Shown here piece by piece: positions 1 to 8,037 of a DNA stretch of 64,000 bases. This DNA is from Microbispora rosea subsp. aerata. GTDB lineage: Bacteria > Actinomycetota > Actinomycetes > Streptosporangiales > Streptosporangiaceae. The stretch covers positions 1 to 64,000 of the forward strand of contig NZ_BMPY01000005.1 in the NCBI RefSeq assembly GCF_014647835.1, written 5' to 3'. Under the pieces are notes generated by a model, which was not told where the DNA came from, searched no databases, and was given only the letters and a program-made list of their open reading frames with translations. The translations under genes and the position numbers were made by a program. The number at the start of each line of letters is the position of its first letter. Position 1 is the first letter of the stretch.

Positions 1-123
1 CGGGGGCGGCGGTATCACAGTGGCCCTTCATGGGCGATCAAAACAGGCCGTCACCCCGGCTCCCGCCGAGTCCCCTTCACGAGCAGCTTGCCACTGCCCG
101 CGAGAAAGAGGGTGCCCTAGTGA

Positions 124-480
124 TCAGCCCTGGGTCGTGGTGCGGGTGCGGCTGGTCCGCTTGGCGGTGGTCTCGGCGGCGATCTCCGGCTCGGCGCTCT
201 TGGAGACCTCCGTCAGCTCGAGCGCGGCCTCGCCGCTCACCCGGCTGACGACCTTGCGGCCGCGGTCGGCCAGGTCGTCGTACAGACGGGCGAACCGGGT
301 GGCCGCGGCGTCGGCGTAGCCCTTCGCCTTCTCCGGCAGCTCGCGCGCCATGATCTCCGCCTTGCCCTGCATGGTGGTGGCGTAGGCGCGGGCCTTCTCC
401 ACGGCGTAGTCGCCGGCGCCGGTGAGGGCGTAGAACGGCTTCGACTCCGTGATCTTCCTGGCCTGGGTCGTGATGGTCAT
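124..480 (-). CDS. HbhA-like helical protein
   Basis: 118 residues, predicted largely alpha-helical (residues about 10-95) with a short Thr/Arg-rich basic tail (AKRTSRTRTTTQG). It resembles the N-terminal helical part of mycobacterial heparin-binding haemagglutinin HbhA but lacks the long Lys/Ala repeat tail, so adhesin function should not be assumed. It begins 3 nt after the stop of the XRE regulator, behind a GAAGGA ribosome site, so the two form an operon. In mycobacteria hbhA also follows an XRE regulator gene, upstream of mshA, which supports orthology of the pair. Confidence 0.7.
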   Translation of the reverse strand: MTITTQARKITESKPFYALTGAGDYAVEKARAYATTMQGKAEIMARELPEKAKGYADAAATRFARLYDDLADRGRKVVSRVSGEAALELTEVSKSAEPEIAAETTAKRTSRTRTTTQG

Positions 481-483
481 GGG

Positions 484-918
484 CTATCCTTCCTTCGAAT
501 CCGGTGTAATGCCGTCGCGCGGGAGGACCGGGTCGTCCCCGAGATGCGCAGCCGGTTGCGGCGGCTGGGCAGAGTCGGCCCGGTTCTCCTTGCGGAACGA
601 TTCGTAGATGTCGATCAGCACCTGGCGTTGCCGCGAGGTGAGTGTCATGTCGGCCCGGATCGCGGCCAGCACGTCGCTGTGCGGTTCGCGGTCCTCGATG
701 AGACCGGCCTGAACGTAGAGCGCCTGGGCGGAGATGTGCAGACCCTTCGCGATCTGGTTCAGGATCTCCGCGCTGGGCTTGCGCAGGCCCCGTTCCACCT
801 GGCTCAGATACGGATTGGACACGCCGGCCTGAGCGGCGAGCTGGCGAAGAGAGATCTTCGCCTGCTGCCGCTGCTGGCGGATGTACTCACCGAGCGAGGC
901 GACCTTGGGCAGTTCCAT
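484..918 (-). CDS. XRE-family helix-turn-helix regulator
   Basis: 144 residues. Residues about 8-65 form a classic XRE/Cro DNA-binding domain (IRQQRQQAKISLRQLAAQAG, then NPYLSQVERGLRKPS). The C-terminal half (LTSRQRQVLIDIYESFRKEN) is probably for dimerisation, and the end is Pro/Asp-rich. It is the first gene of an operon with the HbhA-like protein. An inverted repeat on its own promoter suggests autoregulation. Corresponds in context to the XRE gene upstream of hbhA in mycobacteria. Confidence 0.85.
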   Translation of the reverse strand: MELPKVASLGEYIRQQRQQAKISLRQLAAQAGVSNPYLSQVERGLRKPSAEILNQIAKGLHISAQALYVQAGLIEDREPHSDVLAAIRADMTLTSRQRQVLIDIYESFRKENRADSAQPPQPAAHLGDDPVLPRDGITPDSKEG

Positions 919-924
919 GCCCCC

Positions 925-953
925 AGTCTGCCTCGTGGTGCTTGCAGTTGCAA
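925..953 (-). promoter_or_regulatory. Promoter and candidate operator of the XRE gene
   Basis: On the minus strand TTGCAA (948-953), a 17-bp spacer and CAGACT (925-930) sit 6 nt before the ATG at 918. The -35 lies inside the inverted repeat TTGCA-N2-TGCAA (942-953), a good site for autorepression. Confidence 0.55.
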
Positions 954-986
954 ACTCGGTGATTAATTCAAGCTAGCGCCCAAGGT

Positions 987-1901
987 TCAGCCAGGAACCA
1001 GCCAAAGCAGCGGGGCGCTCGCGGCGAGCACCACCGATCCGGCCAGAATGAGGAAGCGGTGGGTTATCGGCAGCGCGACCTCGGGCCGTACGAGCCGGTC
1101 GACCCGGGCCATCACGCTCGACGGCGCGGACGCGCCGAGCGCCCCCTGTGGTGTGGGCAGCGCCGCCGACGTACCGAAACGCAGCAGGGCGGTGGCGAGC
1201 CTGCGCGGGCAGCACCGCTGCCGGGCGCGGTCGTCGGCGGCCATCTCGACCAGCAGCTCGACCGACGCCTGCGCGTCGCGCACCAGCTTCGACCACGGCA
1301 GCGCGCGGCGCAGCGCGGCGAACGGCAGCAGCACCAGGTCGTGGCGCTCGCGCACGTGGGCGGCCTCGTGGGCCAGCACCGCCTCCAGCTCCGCCGACGA
1401 CAGCAGGTGCAGCGTGCCGTCGCTGATGACGACCTCGGACTTGAGGCCGGGCAGGCAGTAGGCGGCGGCTCCGGGGAAGTCGACCACCCGCACGCCGGGC
1501 ACGGACGGCTCGTCCCGGGCGACCAGCGCGAGCAGGAGCCGGTGCCGGCGGCGGGCGCGCAGCGTCTGCGCCCCGGCGGCGAGAGGCAGGGCCACCAGCA
1601 CCGCGAGCAGCGACAGGCCGGCGACCAGCGCGGCCAGCCGCAGGTAGTCGTACGGCTCGCGCACGCCGAACTCCACGCTCAGCAGAAACTCCCAGAGCCC
1701 GTGGATGACGCCCTTACGGTAGGGGTCGAGGGCGAAGGCGAGCAGGGCGCCGATCGAGGCGAGCCCCCAGGTCAGCCCCAGCGACTGCCACAGCAGGATC
1801 GCCGTGCGGGGGGCACGCCAGGTCCAGCGCGCGAACGTCAGCCGCCACGCGGCCACCGCGCAGATCAGCGCGAGCGCCGCCAGGACCGCCGCCGCGATCA
1901 C
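987..1901 (-). CDS. M56-family membrane metallopeptidase (BlaR1-like)
   Basis: 304 residues. There are about four hydrophobic segments (residues 3-20, 33-57, 85-110, and one at the C-terminus 280-303) around a cytoplasmic zinc-peptidase domain with the motif HEAAH at about 178-182 and a downstream EMAADD that could give the third ligand. BlaR1/MecR1 proteins carry a large extracellular penicillin-sensing domain; this one ends after the last membrane segment and has none. The start is GTG at 1901, overlapping the blaI stop (GTGA), so the two are translationally coupled. Likely role: membrane protease controlling the BlaI-type repressor. Confidence 0.85.
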   Translation of the reverse strand: MIAAAVLAALALICAVAAWRLTFARWTWRAPRTAILLWQSLGLTWGLASIGALLAFALDPYRKGVIHGLWEFLLSVEFGVREPYDYLRLAALVAGLSLLAVLVALPLAAGAQTLRARRRHRLLLALVARDEPSVPGVRVVDFPGAAAYCLPGLKSEVVISDGTLHLLSSAELEAVLAHEAAHVRERHDLVLLPFAALRRALPWSKLVRDAQASVELLVEMAADDRARQRCCPRRLATALLRFGTSAALPTPQGALGASAPSSVMARVDRLVRPEVALPITHRFLILAGSVVLAASAPLLWLVPG

Positions 1902-2254
1902 TCTTCCTCCAGCTCCATGAGGGCTTTCCGCAGGATCTCAGCCTCCGTGCCGGAAACGGCGCGGGCGAAACGGGTCAGCGCCGCGTCGCGGTCGCCGGTC
2001 AGGTCCAAGGCCTCGAGCATCAGCTCGGCGACGTAGGCGTCGCGGCTCGCGGCGGGCTGGTAGCGCCAGGCGCGGCCGTCGCGGGTGCGCGTGAGAAAGC
2101 CCTTGCGGGACAGGCGGTCGAGCACGGTCATCACAGTGGTCGGCGCGAGGTCGCGATCTTCGATGAGCCGTCCCACCTCGCGTGCCGTCAGCGGTGTGTC
2201 CTGCGCCCACAGGATGTCCATGATGCTGCGTTCGAGCTCTCCCAGTCCCTTCAC
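1898..2254 (-). CDS. BlaI/MecI/CopY-family transcriptional repressor
   Basis: 118 residues, with a winged helix at residues about 3-75 (ELERSIMDILW, TVMTVLDRLSRKGFLTRTRDG) and a dimerisation helix at the C-terminus. The GTG at 2254 is chosen because TAGGCT lies exactly 7 nt upstream and homologues begin at this point; no ATG fits. A palindromic operator lies over its promoter. Paired with the M56 protease gene, as in bla/mec-type signalling. The target genes cannot be read from the sequence; the divergent macro-domain gene shares the intergenic space. Confidence 0.88.
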   Translation of the reverse strand: MKGLGELERSIMDILWAQDTPLTAREVGRLIEDRDLAPTTVMTVLDRLSRKGFLTRTRDGRAWRYQPAASRDAYVAELMLEALDLTGDRDAALTRFARAVSGTEAEILRKALMELEEE

Positions 2255-2261
2255 GTCTTTC

Positions 2262-2283
2262 AGCCTACCTGGGGTAGTACTAC
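2262..2283 (-). promoter_or_regulatory. blaI promoter with BlaI-type operator
   Basis: The -10 element TAGGCT (2262-2267) lies 7 nt before the GTG start. Immediately upstream is a perfect 10-bp palindrome GTAGTACTAC (2274-2283), which resembles the TAC/GTA half-sites bound by BlaI/MecI proteins and lies between -10 and -35. Confidence 0.6.
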
Positions 2284-2305
2284 GTCCCGTAGAGAGGTGG
2301 GCGGC

Positions 2306-2824
2306 ATGAAAATCGTTCTTGTCGAAGGCGACATCACCGAGCAGCGGGTGGACGCCGTCGTCAACGCGGCCAACTCGTCGCTCATGGGCGGCGGAGGGGT
2401 CGACGGGGCCATCCACCGGCGCGGCGGTCCCGAGATCCTCGAGGAGTGCCGGGCGCTGCGCGCCACCCGGTACGGCGGCGGGCTGCCGACCGGGCAGGCT
2501 GTCGCGACCACCGCCGGGCGTCTGCCCGCGCGCTGGGTGATCCACACGGTCGGGCCCGTGTACTCGCGGAGCGAGGACCGATCCCATCTGCTCGCCTCCT
2601 GCTATCGGGAGTCGCTCGTCGTCGCCGACGCGCTGGGCGCGACGACGGTGGCGTTCCCCGCGATCTCCACGGGGATCTACCGGTGGCCGGTGGAGGACGC
2701 CGCCCGCATCGCGATCACCGCGGTGCGGCGGGCAACCCCCGCCGTGGTGGAAGAGGTGCGCTTTGTGCTGTTCAACACCGCAGCCTATGCGGTGTTCGAG
2801 TCGGCCCTGCGGGACATCGGATAA
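2306..2824 (+). CDS. Macro-domain protein, O-acetyl-ADP-ribose deacetylase type
   Basis: 172 residues, a single macro domain of usual length. Diagnostic motifs are GDITEQRVDAVVNAANSSL with GGGGVDGAIHRRGG (residues about 9-43), and AFPAISTGIYRWP (about 113-125), which bind ADP-ribose. Family members remove ADP-ribose or acetyl groups from ADP-ribose derivatives in the cytosol. ATG 2306 is preferred over the GTG 9 nt upstream because AGAGGTGG lies just before it. Divergent from blaI; convergent with the GNAT gene, which ends 17 nt away. Confidence 0.92.
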   Translation: MKIVLVEGDITEQRVDAVVNAANSSLMGGGGVDGAIHRRGGPEILEECRALRATRYGGGLPTGQAVATTAGRLPARWVIHTVGPVYSRSEDRSHLLASCYRESLVVADALGATTVAFPAISTGIYRWPVEDAARIAITAVRRATPAVVEEVRFVLFNTAAYAVFESALRDIG

Positions 2825-2841
2825 GCATTGGGCCAAAACTT

Positions 2842-3369
2842 TCACAGCCACTTGAGCATGTAAATCTCGTCGCGGTCGTCGCCGGGCGCCACCCGGATCG
2901 AGCGGGGCACCCGGCCGACCTCCCGGTAGCCCACGCTCGCGTAGAAAAGGTCGACCCCGGTGCCGCCACGGCAGGTGAGCTGCAACGCCTCCAGGCCGAG
3001 GGACCTGGCGGCGTCGTCGGCGGCGAGCAGCAGCGCCCTGCCATATCCCTTGCCCTGGTGCTTGGGGTGGACCATGACCCGCAGCAGCCACCGCCAGTGC
3101 GCCCGCAGGCCCGAGCCGTTGTCGCCCAGGATCAGCCACGCGCCCACGGCGCCGTCGTCGTCGAGCCCGACGAGCAGGTTGTCGGGGGCGCCCGCCCCGG
3201 CGGCCGAGCGGGTGCGGGCGAACGCCTTGTCCGCCGTCGGCCTGATGTCGTCCGGCGTGACCGGAGGCACGAATCCCACCGCGCCGCCCGCGTTGGTCAC
3301 CTCCGCCCAGCAGCTCAAGAGCTCCTCGAAGAGCTCGGGGGTCATCTCCGGGTCGAGGACGAAGCGCAT
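2842..3369 (-). CDS. GNAT-family N-acetyltransferase
   Basis: 175 residues. The GNAT core is visible: WLLRVMVHPKHQGKGYGRAL (residues about 108-127) is motif A that binds the acetyl-CoA pyrophosphate (Q/R-x-x-G-x-G/A), followed by the beta6/7 region LFYASVGYREVGR. The substrate is unknown. ATG 3369 is chosen over longer readings because a TAACGT hexamer ends 7 nt before it. Confidence 0.88.
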   Translation of the reverse strand: MRFVLDPEMTPELFEELLSCWAEVTNAGGAVGFVPPVTPDDIRPTADKAFARTRSAAGAGAPDNLLVGLDDDGAVGAWLILGDNGSGLRAHWRWLLRVMVHPKHQGKGYGRALLLAADDAARSLGLEALQLTCRGGTGVDLFYASVGYREVGRVPRSIRVAPGDDRDEIYMLKWL

Positions 3370-3376
3370 GGCCGGG

Positions 3377-3382
3377 ACGTTA
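3377..3382 (-). promoter_or_regulatory. -10 element of GNAT gene (leaderless)
   Basis: TAACGT on the minus strand, then 7 nt, then ATG at 3369. No ribosome-binding site is visible. Confidence 0.5.
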
Positions 3383-3398
3383 TCAACCGCCGTACGCG

Positions 3399-4217
3399 TC
3401 AACCGCGGGGGGAGACGCTGCTCCAGGGCAGGGTGAGCTCGCCGAGCCGCCAGCGGCCCGGACCGCCGGTCGGCGGGGTCGCCTCCACGGGCCAGTCGCG
3501 GGCCAGCAGCTCGGCCGCCTTGATCCACCGCTGCCGCGTGCCGTACGCGCCGAAGGGGGCGCACGTCGCCCAGGCGCGGTCCCAGTCCGTCAGGAACGCG
3601 TGGATCCGCTCGCCGGGCACGTTGCGGTGGATCAGCGTCTTCGGCAGGCGTTCGGCCAGGTCGGACGGGCGTCCGAACCCGGTGAACCGGGCCGCGAAGG
3701 TGAGCGTGCGCGGGCCGTCGGCCCCGAGCGCCACCCAGGTCGCCCGGTGACCGATCTCCGAACAGGTGCCCTCGACCAGCACGCCCGAGGGGTGCAGGCC
3801 GGCCCGCAGCCGGTCCCAGTGCTCCCACGCCTCCGCCTCCGCGTACTGCCGCAGCACGTTGAAGGCGCGCACGATCATCGGCGGGCGGGGGACCGGCAGC
3901 TCGAAGCCGCCCCTGATGAACGACAGTCCCTCCCGTTCGTACGGCTTGGCCGCCGCGACCCGCTCGGGGGCGATCTCCACGCCCACGACCTCGACCGTGG
4001 GGCAGACCCGGCGCAGCCGGGTGAACAGCTCGGTCGTCGTGGTGTGGGACGCGCCGTAGCCGAGGTCCACCACCAGCGGCGCCGGCCCGGCGCGGGCCGA
4101 GCGCAGCAGCGGGCCGTACACCGCGGCGATCCAGCGGTCGCACCGGCGCAGCCGGTTGTGCCCGGTGGTGCCCCGCGTGACCGTCCCGACGGGCCGCCCC
4201 GGGCGCACCGGTCTCAT
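3399..4217 (-). CDS. Class I SAM-dependent methyltransferase-like protein
   Basis: 272 residues. The motif PLVVDLGYGASHTTTTE (about residues 48-64) is a variant glycine-rich SAM loop, followed by VEVVGVEIAPERV with the acidic residue expected at the end of strand beta2. The remainder (FELPVPRPPMIVRAFNVLRQY, VLVEGTCSEIG) fits a Rossmann methyltransferase fold. The substrate is unknown. It overlaps the upstream SDR gene by ATGA, so they form one transcript. Confidence 0.75.
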   Translation of the reverse strand: MRPVRPGRPVGTVTRGTTGHNRLRRCDRWIAAVYGPLLRSARAGPAPLVVDLGYGASHTTTTELFTRLRRVCPTVEVVGVEIAPERVAAAKPYEREGLSFIRGGFELPVPRPPMIVRAFNVLRQYAEAEAWEHWDRLRAGLHPSGVLVEGTCSEIGHRATWVALGADGPRTLTFAARFTGFGRPSDLAERLPKTLIHRNVPGERIHAFLTDWDRAWATCAPFGAYGTRQRWIKAAELLARDWPVEATPPTGGPGRWRLGELTLPWSSVSPRG

Positions 4218-4990
4218 GCCTTCGCTGTCACCCTGTGCACCTTGTGCTGGGCGGCCTGCGCGCGGGGCCGGATGACCAGCCGGTCGATGTTCACGTGGGC
4301 GGGGCGGGTCACCGCGAAGGCGATCACGTCGGCGATGTCGTCCGCGGTCAGCGGGTCGGGGACGCCCTCGTACACCTTCGCGGCCCGCTCGGCGTCGCCG
4401 CGGAACCGGACCAGGGCGAACTCCTCGGTCATCACCATGCCCGGCGCGATCTCGACGACCCGCACCGGGTCGCCGCACAGCTCCAGGCGAAGGGTTTCGG
4501 TCATCGAGGTCTGGGCGTGCTTGGCCGCGCAGTAGCCGCCGCCCCCCTCGTACGACACCAGCCCGGCGGTCGAGGTGAGCATCACCAGCACGCCGTCGCC
4601 CGACGCGATGAGCTTCGGCAGCAGGGCCCTGGTCATGCGCAGGGAGCCGAGCACGTTCACGTCGTACATCCGCTGCCAGTCGTCCACCCGGCCCTCGGCG
4701 ACGGGCTCCAGCCCGAACGCGCCGCCCGCGTTGTTGACCAGGACGTCGCAGCGGTCCAGCGAGGCCGCCAGCGCGTCCACCGACGCCTGGTCGGTCACGT
4801 CCAGCGTCACCGGGCGCACGCCCGGCACCTCGGCCGCGAGCTTGTCGAGCCGGTCCCGCCGCCGCGCCGCCGCCACGACCCGGTATCCCTCGGCGGCGAG
4901 CCTGCGGGCCGTCGCCTGGCCGATGCCGCTGCTCGCGCCGGTAACAACCGCGATCTTGGCCTCGGGGTCGGTCCCCACCGAATTGGTCAT
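4214..4990 (-). CDS. Short-chain dehydrogenase/reductase (SDR)
   Basis: 258 residues. The NAD(P) motif TGASSGIG is near residues 17-24, NNAG near 90, and the catalytic Ser and Tyr-x-x-x-Lys are STAGL…YCAAK. It resembles the YdfG/clavaldehyde-dehydrogenase-like group (NADP-dependent, as suggested by ARRRDRL after beta2). ATG 4990 is used; the frame is open to 5035. The gene overlaps the methyltransferase start by 4 nt. Confidence 0.88.
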   Translation of the reverse strand: MTNSVGTDPEAKIAVVTGASSGIGQATARRLAAEGYRVVAAARRRDRLDKLAAEVPGVRPVTLDVTDQASVDALAASLDRCDVLVNNAGGAFGLEPVAEGRVDDWQRMYDVNVLGSLRMTRALLPKLIASGDGVLVMLTSTAGLVSYEGGGGYCAAKHAQTSMTETLRLELCGDPVRVVEIAPGMVMTEEFALVRFRGDAERAAKVYEGVPDPLTADDIADVIAFAVTRPAHVNIDRLVIRPRAQAAQHKVHRVTAKA

Positions 4991-5095
4991 CGTCACCGCA
5001 ATCGTCCTTCCACGCTGCGTTGATCGGCAGACCACATCCTCTCAGGCCCCCCGGTGCGCATCCATGGCGGGGAATCTAGTGATGATTTTGGTGGT

Positions 5096-5112
5096 TATAA
5101 CCCTTTCGGAGG
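5096..5112 (+). promoter_or_regulatory. mshA -10 box and ribosome-binding site
   Basis: TATAAC at 5096-5101 is a good -10. GGAGG at 5108-5112 lies 8 nt before the GTG at 5121 and decides that start. Confidence 0.5.
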
Positions 5113-5120
5113 TGGTTTGG

Positions 5121-6404
5121 GTGTCGGTGTTACGGCGTCGGGTCAACCGCGTCGCGACCATCAGCGTGCACACATCCCCGCTGGACCAGCCGGGCACCGG
5201 CGACGCGGGCGGCATGAACGTCTACATCGTCGAGGTCGCCAAGCGACTCGCGGCGCTGGGCATCGAGGTGGAGATATTCACCCGGCGCACCGCACGTGAC
5301 CTGCCTCCGGTCGCGGAGCTCAGCCCGGGCGTGCTCGTGCGTCACGTCACCGCCGGGCCGTACGAGGAGCTGGACCGCGCCGACCTCCCGGGACAGTTGT
5401 GCGGCTTCCTGTCCGGCGTGTTGCGCACGGAGGCGATGTACGAGCCCGGCCGATACGACGTGATCCATTCGCACTATTGGCTGTCTGGGCAGGTGGGCTG
5501 GCTGGCCAAGGAGCGCTGGGGCGTGCCGCTCGTGCACACCATGCACACCATGGCCAAGGTGAAGAACGCGCTGCTCGCCGAGGGCGACAAGCCGGAGCCC
5601 GCGATGCGCGTGCTCGGCGAGGAGCAGGTCGTGGAGGTCGCCGACCGCCTGGTCGCCAACACCGCCGACGAGGCCGAGGAACTGATCAGCCTTTACAACG
5701 CGCCGCGCGAACGGGTGGCGGTCGTCAACCCCGGCGTCAACCTCGCCGTCTTCCAGCCCGCGTCCAAGGGCGCCGCGCGCCACCGCCTCCGGCTGCCGCA
5801 GGACGCCGTCGTGCTGTTGTTCGTGGGCCGCATCCAGCCGCTCAAGGCCCCCGACGTGCTGCTCAAGGCCGCCGCCCGGATGCTCGTGGAAGACCCCTCC
5901 CTGCGCTCGCGGCTCGTCGTGGCCTGCGTGGGCGGGCCCAGCGGCAACGGCCTCGCGCGTCCCTCCCTGCTCAGCGACCTCGCCGCCGAGCTGGGGATCT
6001 CCGACGTCGTACGGCTCGCGCCGCCCGCCCCGCAGCGGGAGCTGGCCGACTGGTATCGGGCCGCCGACGTGACCGTGGTGCCGTCGCACAACGAGTCGTT
6101 CGGCCTGGTCGCGCTGGAATCGCAGGCGTGCGGCACCCCGGTCGTCGCGGCCGCGGTCGGCGGCCTGCGCACGGCCGTCAAGGACGGCGTGTCCGGCCTC
6201 CTGGTGGAGGGACACGACCCGCACGACTGGGCGCGCGCGCTCGCCATGCTCGCCGGGCGTCCCGACCGGCTGGCCGAGCTGGCCGCGGGCGCCGTACGGC
6301 ACGCGGCGGGCTTCGGCTGGTCGGCGACCGCGGCCCGGCTCGCCGAGGTGTACGCCGGCGCCATGGCCCAGCTCCACCGGACCCCCATCGCGGTCAGCTC
6401 GTAG
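5121..6404 (+). CDS. mshA: D-inositol-3-phosphate glycosyltransferase MshA
   Basis: 427 residues, a GT-B fold glycosyltransferase. It transfers GlcNAc from UDP-GlcNAc to 1L-myo-inositol-1-phosphate, the first step of mycothiol synthesis. The MshA signature [19 protein letters not shown] lies at about residues 16-34 (inositol-phosphate pocket) and the nucleotide-sugar EX7E region is [18 protein letters not shown]. The frame is open far upstream, but GTG 5121 has a strong GGAGG and matches the family N-terminus. Followed by ybjN and gpmA, as in mycobacteria. Confidence 0.96.
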   Translation: MSVLRRRVNRVATISVHTSPLDQPGTGDAGGMNVYIVEVAKRLAALGIEVEIFTRRTARDLPPVAELSPGVLVRHVTAGPYEELDRADLPGQLCGFLSGVLRTEAMYEPGRYDVIHSHYWLSGQVGWLAKERWGVPLVHTMHTMAKVKNALLAEGDKPEPAMRVLGEEQVVEVADRLVANTADEAEELISLYNAPRERVAVVNPGVNLAVFQPASKGAARHRLRLPQDAVVLLFVGRIQPLKAPDVLLKAAARMLVEDPSLRSRLVVACVGGPSGNGLARPSLLSDLAAELGISDVVRLAPPAPQRELADWYRAADVTVVPSHNESFGLVALESQACGTPVVAAAVGGLRTAVKDGVSGLLVEGHDPHDWARALAMLAGRPDRLAELAAGAVRHAAGFGWSATAARLAEVYAGAMAQLHRTPIAVSS

Positions 6405-6486
6405 GAGCGTCGTCGGCGCCGGGCGGCGACGCGGCGAGGCCGCCGTGCGGGCCGGTGCGGCAGCGGGTGGCTACGGGGACACGACT

Positions 6487-6492
6487 TAGGGT
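6487..6492 (+). promoter_or_regulatory. -10 element of ybjN (leaderless)
   Basis: TAGGGT, then exactly 7 nt, then ATG 6500; no ribosome site visible. Confidence 0.5.
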
Positions 6493-6499
6493 GGGACGC

Positions 6500-6985
6500 A
6501 TGAGACCGGATCTGGAAGCCGTCATCGCGTCGGCGCTGGAGTCCGCCGAGCTGTCCTACGAGCGGCCGAAGCCGGGCGCGTTCCTGGTCAAGCTGCCGGG
6601 CCAGCACAAGCTCGCCACCCTGACCTGGCTCATCATCGGCGACCAGGCCCTGACCATCGAGGCGTTCTTCTGCCGGCAGCCCGACGAGAACCACGCCGAG
6701 TTCTACCGCTGGCTGCTGCACAAGAACGGCTCGATGTACGGCGTGCACTTCGCCGTCGACGCCACGGGCGACGTCCACCTGGTCGGTCGCCTGCCGCTGA
6801 ACGCGGTGACCGAGGAGGAGATCGACCGGATCCTGGGCTGCGTGCTCACCTACTCGGACGAGTCGTTCGACCGGGCCCTCGAGCTGGGCTTCGCGACGTC
6901 CATCAAGCGCGAGTGGGAGTGGCGGGTGAAGCGGGGCGAGTCGCTGGCCAACCTCCGGCCGTTCGCCCGGGTGGTCGAGTCCTGA
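6500..6985 (+). CDS. YbjN-domain protein
   Basis: 161 residues, a complete YbjN (type III secretion chaperone-like) domain (LESAELSYERPKPGAFLVKL, FFCRQPDENHAEFYRWLLHK). Cytosolic, with no signal peptide. The exact function is not established. The gene sits between mshA and gpmA in most actinobacteria, and that position makes the call firm. It probably has its own leaderless promoter. Confidence 0.88.
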   Translation: MRPDLEAVIASALESAELSYERPKPGAFLVKLPGQHKLATLTWLIIGDQALTIEAFFCRQPDENHAEFYRWLLHKNGSMYGVHFAVDATGDVHLVGRLPLNAVTEEEIDRILGCVLTYSDESFDRALELGFATSIKREWEWRVKRGESLANLRPFARVVES

Positions 6986-7011
6986 CCACCGGGCCGTCCG
7001 CGGCACGCCGA

Positions 7012-7017
7012 TAGGAT
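7012..7017 (+). promoter_or_regulatory. -10 element of gpmA (leaderless)
   Basis: TAGGAT, then exactly 7 nt, then ATG 7025. Confidence 0.5.
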
Positions 7018-7024
7018 TGCCCCC

Positions 7025-7768
7025 ATGGCGACTTTGGTGCTGCTGCGGCACGGCGAGAGCGAATGGAATGTCAAGGGCCTGTTCACCGGCTGGGTGGACG
7101 TCACACTCTCGCCGACCGGCGAAGAGGAGGCGCGGCGCGGCGGGCAGCTGCTCCTGGAGGCCGGCATCCGGCCCGACGTGGTGCACACCTCGGTGCTCAC
7201 CCGGGCCATCAAGACCGCCAACCTCGCGCTTGAGGCGGCCGGTCTGCTGTGGCTCCCGGTCAAGCGTTCCTGGCGGCTGAACGAGCGCCACTACGGCGCG
7301 CTCCAGGGCAAGGACAAGGCGCAGACCCGCGCCGAGTTCGGCGACGAGCAGTTCATGCTGTGGCGCCGGTCGTACGACGTGCCGCCGCCGCCGATCGCCG
7401 ACGACGACGAATACTCCCAGCTCGGCGATGCCCGCTACGCGCTGCTGCCCTCGGAGCTGGTGCCGCGCACCGAGTGCCTCAAGGACGTCGTCGCGCGCAT
7501 GCTGCCGTACTGGTACGACGAGATCGTCCCGGACCTGGCCGCGGGCCGCACCGTGCTGGTGGTGGCGCACGGCAACTCCCTGCGGGCGCTGGTCAAGCAC
7601 CTGGAGGGCATCAGCGACGCCGACATCGCGGGCCTGAACATCCCGACCGGCATCCCGCTGCGCTACGAGCTTGACGAGAACTTCCGCCCGGTCGGCAAGG
7701 GCGAGTACCTCGACCCGGAGGCCGCCGCGGCCGCCATCGAGGCCGTCGCCAACCAGGGCAAGAAGTAA
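7025..7768 (+). CDS. gpmA: 2,3-bisphosphoglycerate-dependent phosphoglycerate mutase
   Basis: 247 residues, the usual length for the dimeric cofactor-dependent mutase. It interconverts 3- and 2-phosphoglycerate in glycolysis. The phosphohistidine motif LRHGESEWN is at residues 7-15 (His9), the second histidine is in VVAHGNSLR near residue 182, and [10 protein letters not shown] and GIPLRYEL are family hallmarks. Followed directly by a strong hairpin terminator. Confidence 0.97.
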   Translation: MATLVLLRHGESEWNVKGLFTGWVDVTLSPTGEEEARRGGQLLLEAGIRPDVVHTSVLTRAIKTANLALEAAGLLWLPVKRSWRLNERHYGALQGKDKAQTRAEFGDEQFMLWRRSYDVPPPPIADDDEYSQLGDARYALLPSELVPRTECLKDVVARMLPYWYDEIVPDLAAGRTVLVVAHGNSLRALVKHLEGISDADIAGLNIPTGIPLRYELDENFRPVGKGEYLDPEAAAAAIEAVANQGKK

Positions 7769-7786
7769 CCCTTTAGGTTTCTGCTG

Positions 7787-7818
7787 CGGCCGCGCTCCTT
7801 CCACGAGGGGCGCGGCCG
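7787..7818 (+). terminator. Terminator after gpmA
   Basis: 9-bp stem CGGCCGCGC / GCGCGGCCG with a 14-nt loop, 19 nt after the gpmA stop. Confidence 0.7.
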
Positions 7819-8037
7819 TGTCCCTTTAGAGGGGCCTTGTCCTGGACGCCACGCCGGGCGAGAGACGAGCGAGGCACGCACCAAGAGCCGCGCTCACGGC
7901 GCACCTCCCGCACGGGCCTCCTCGCGTGCCTCCGGGAACAAGCCCAGGCCGTGCCTGCGGCACGAGTTATTCGGTTTCTCCCGGCACGGCCCCGGGGCTT
8001 CGGCGTGCCGTTGGGCAAGCAGGGGCGTGGCCTCCGA

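Noticed and set aside
4575-5120. N-terminal extension of MshA
   Set aside because: The frame is open, but it overlaps the SDR gene and lacks MshA similarity; GGAGG points to GTG 5121.
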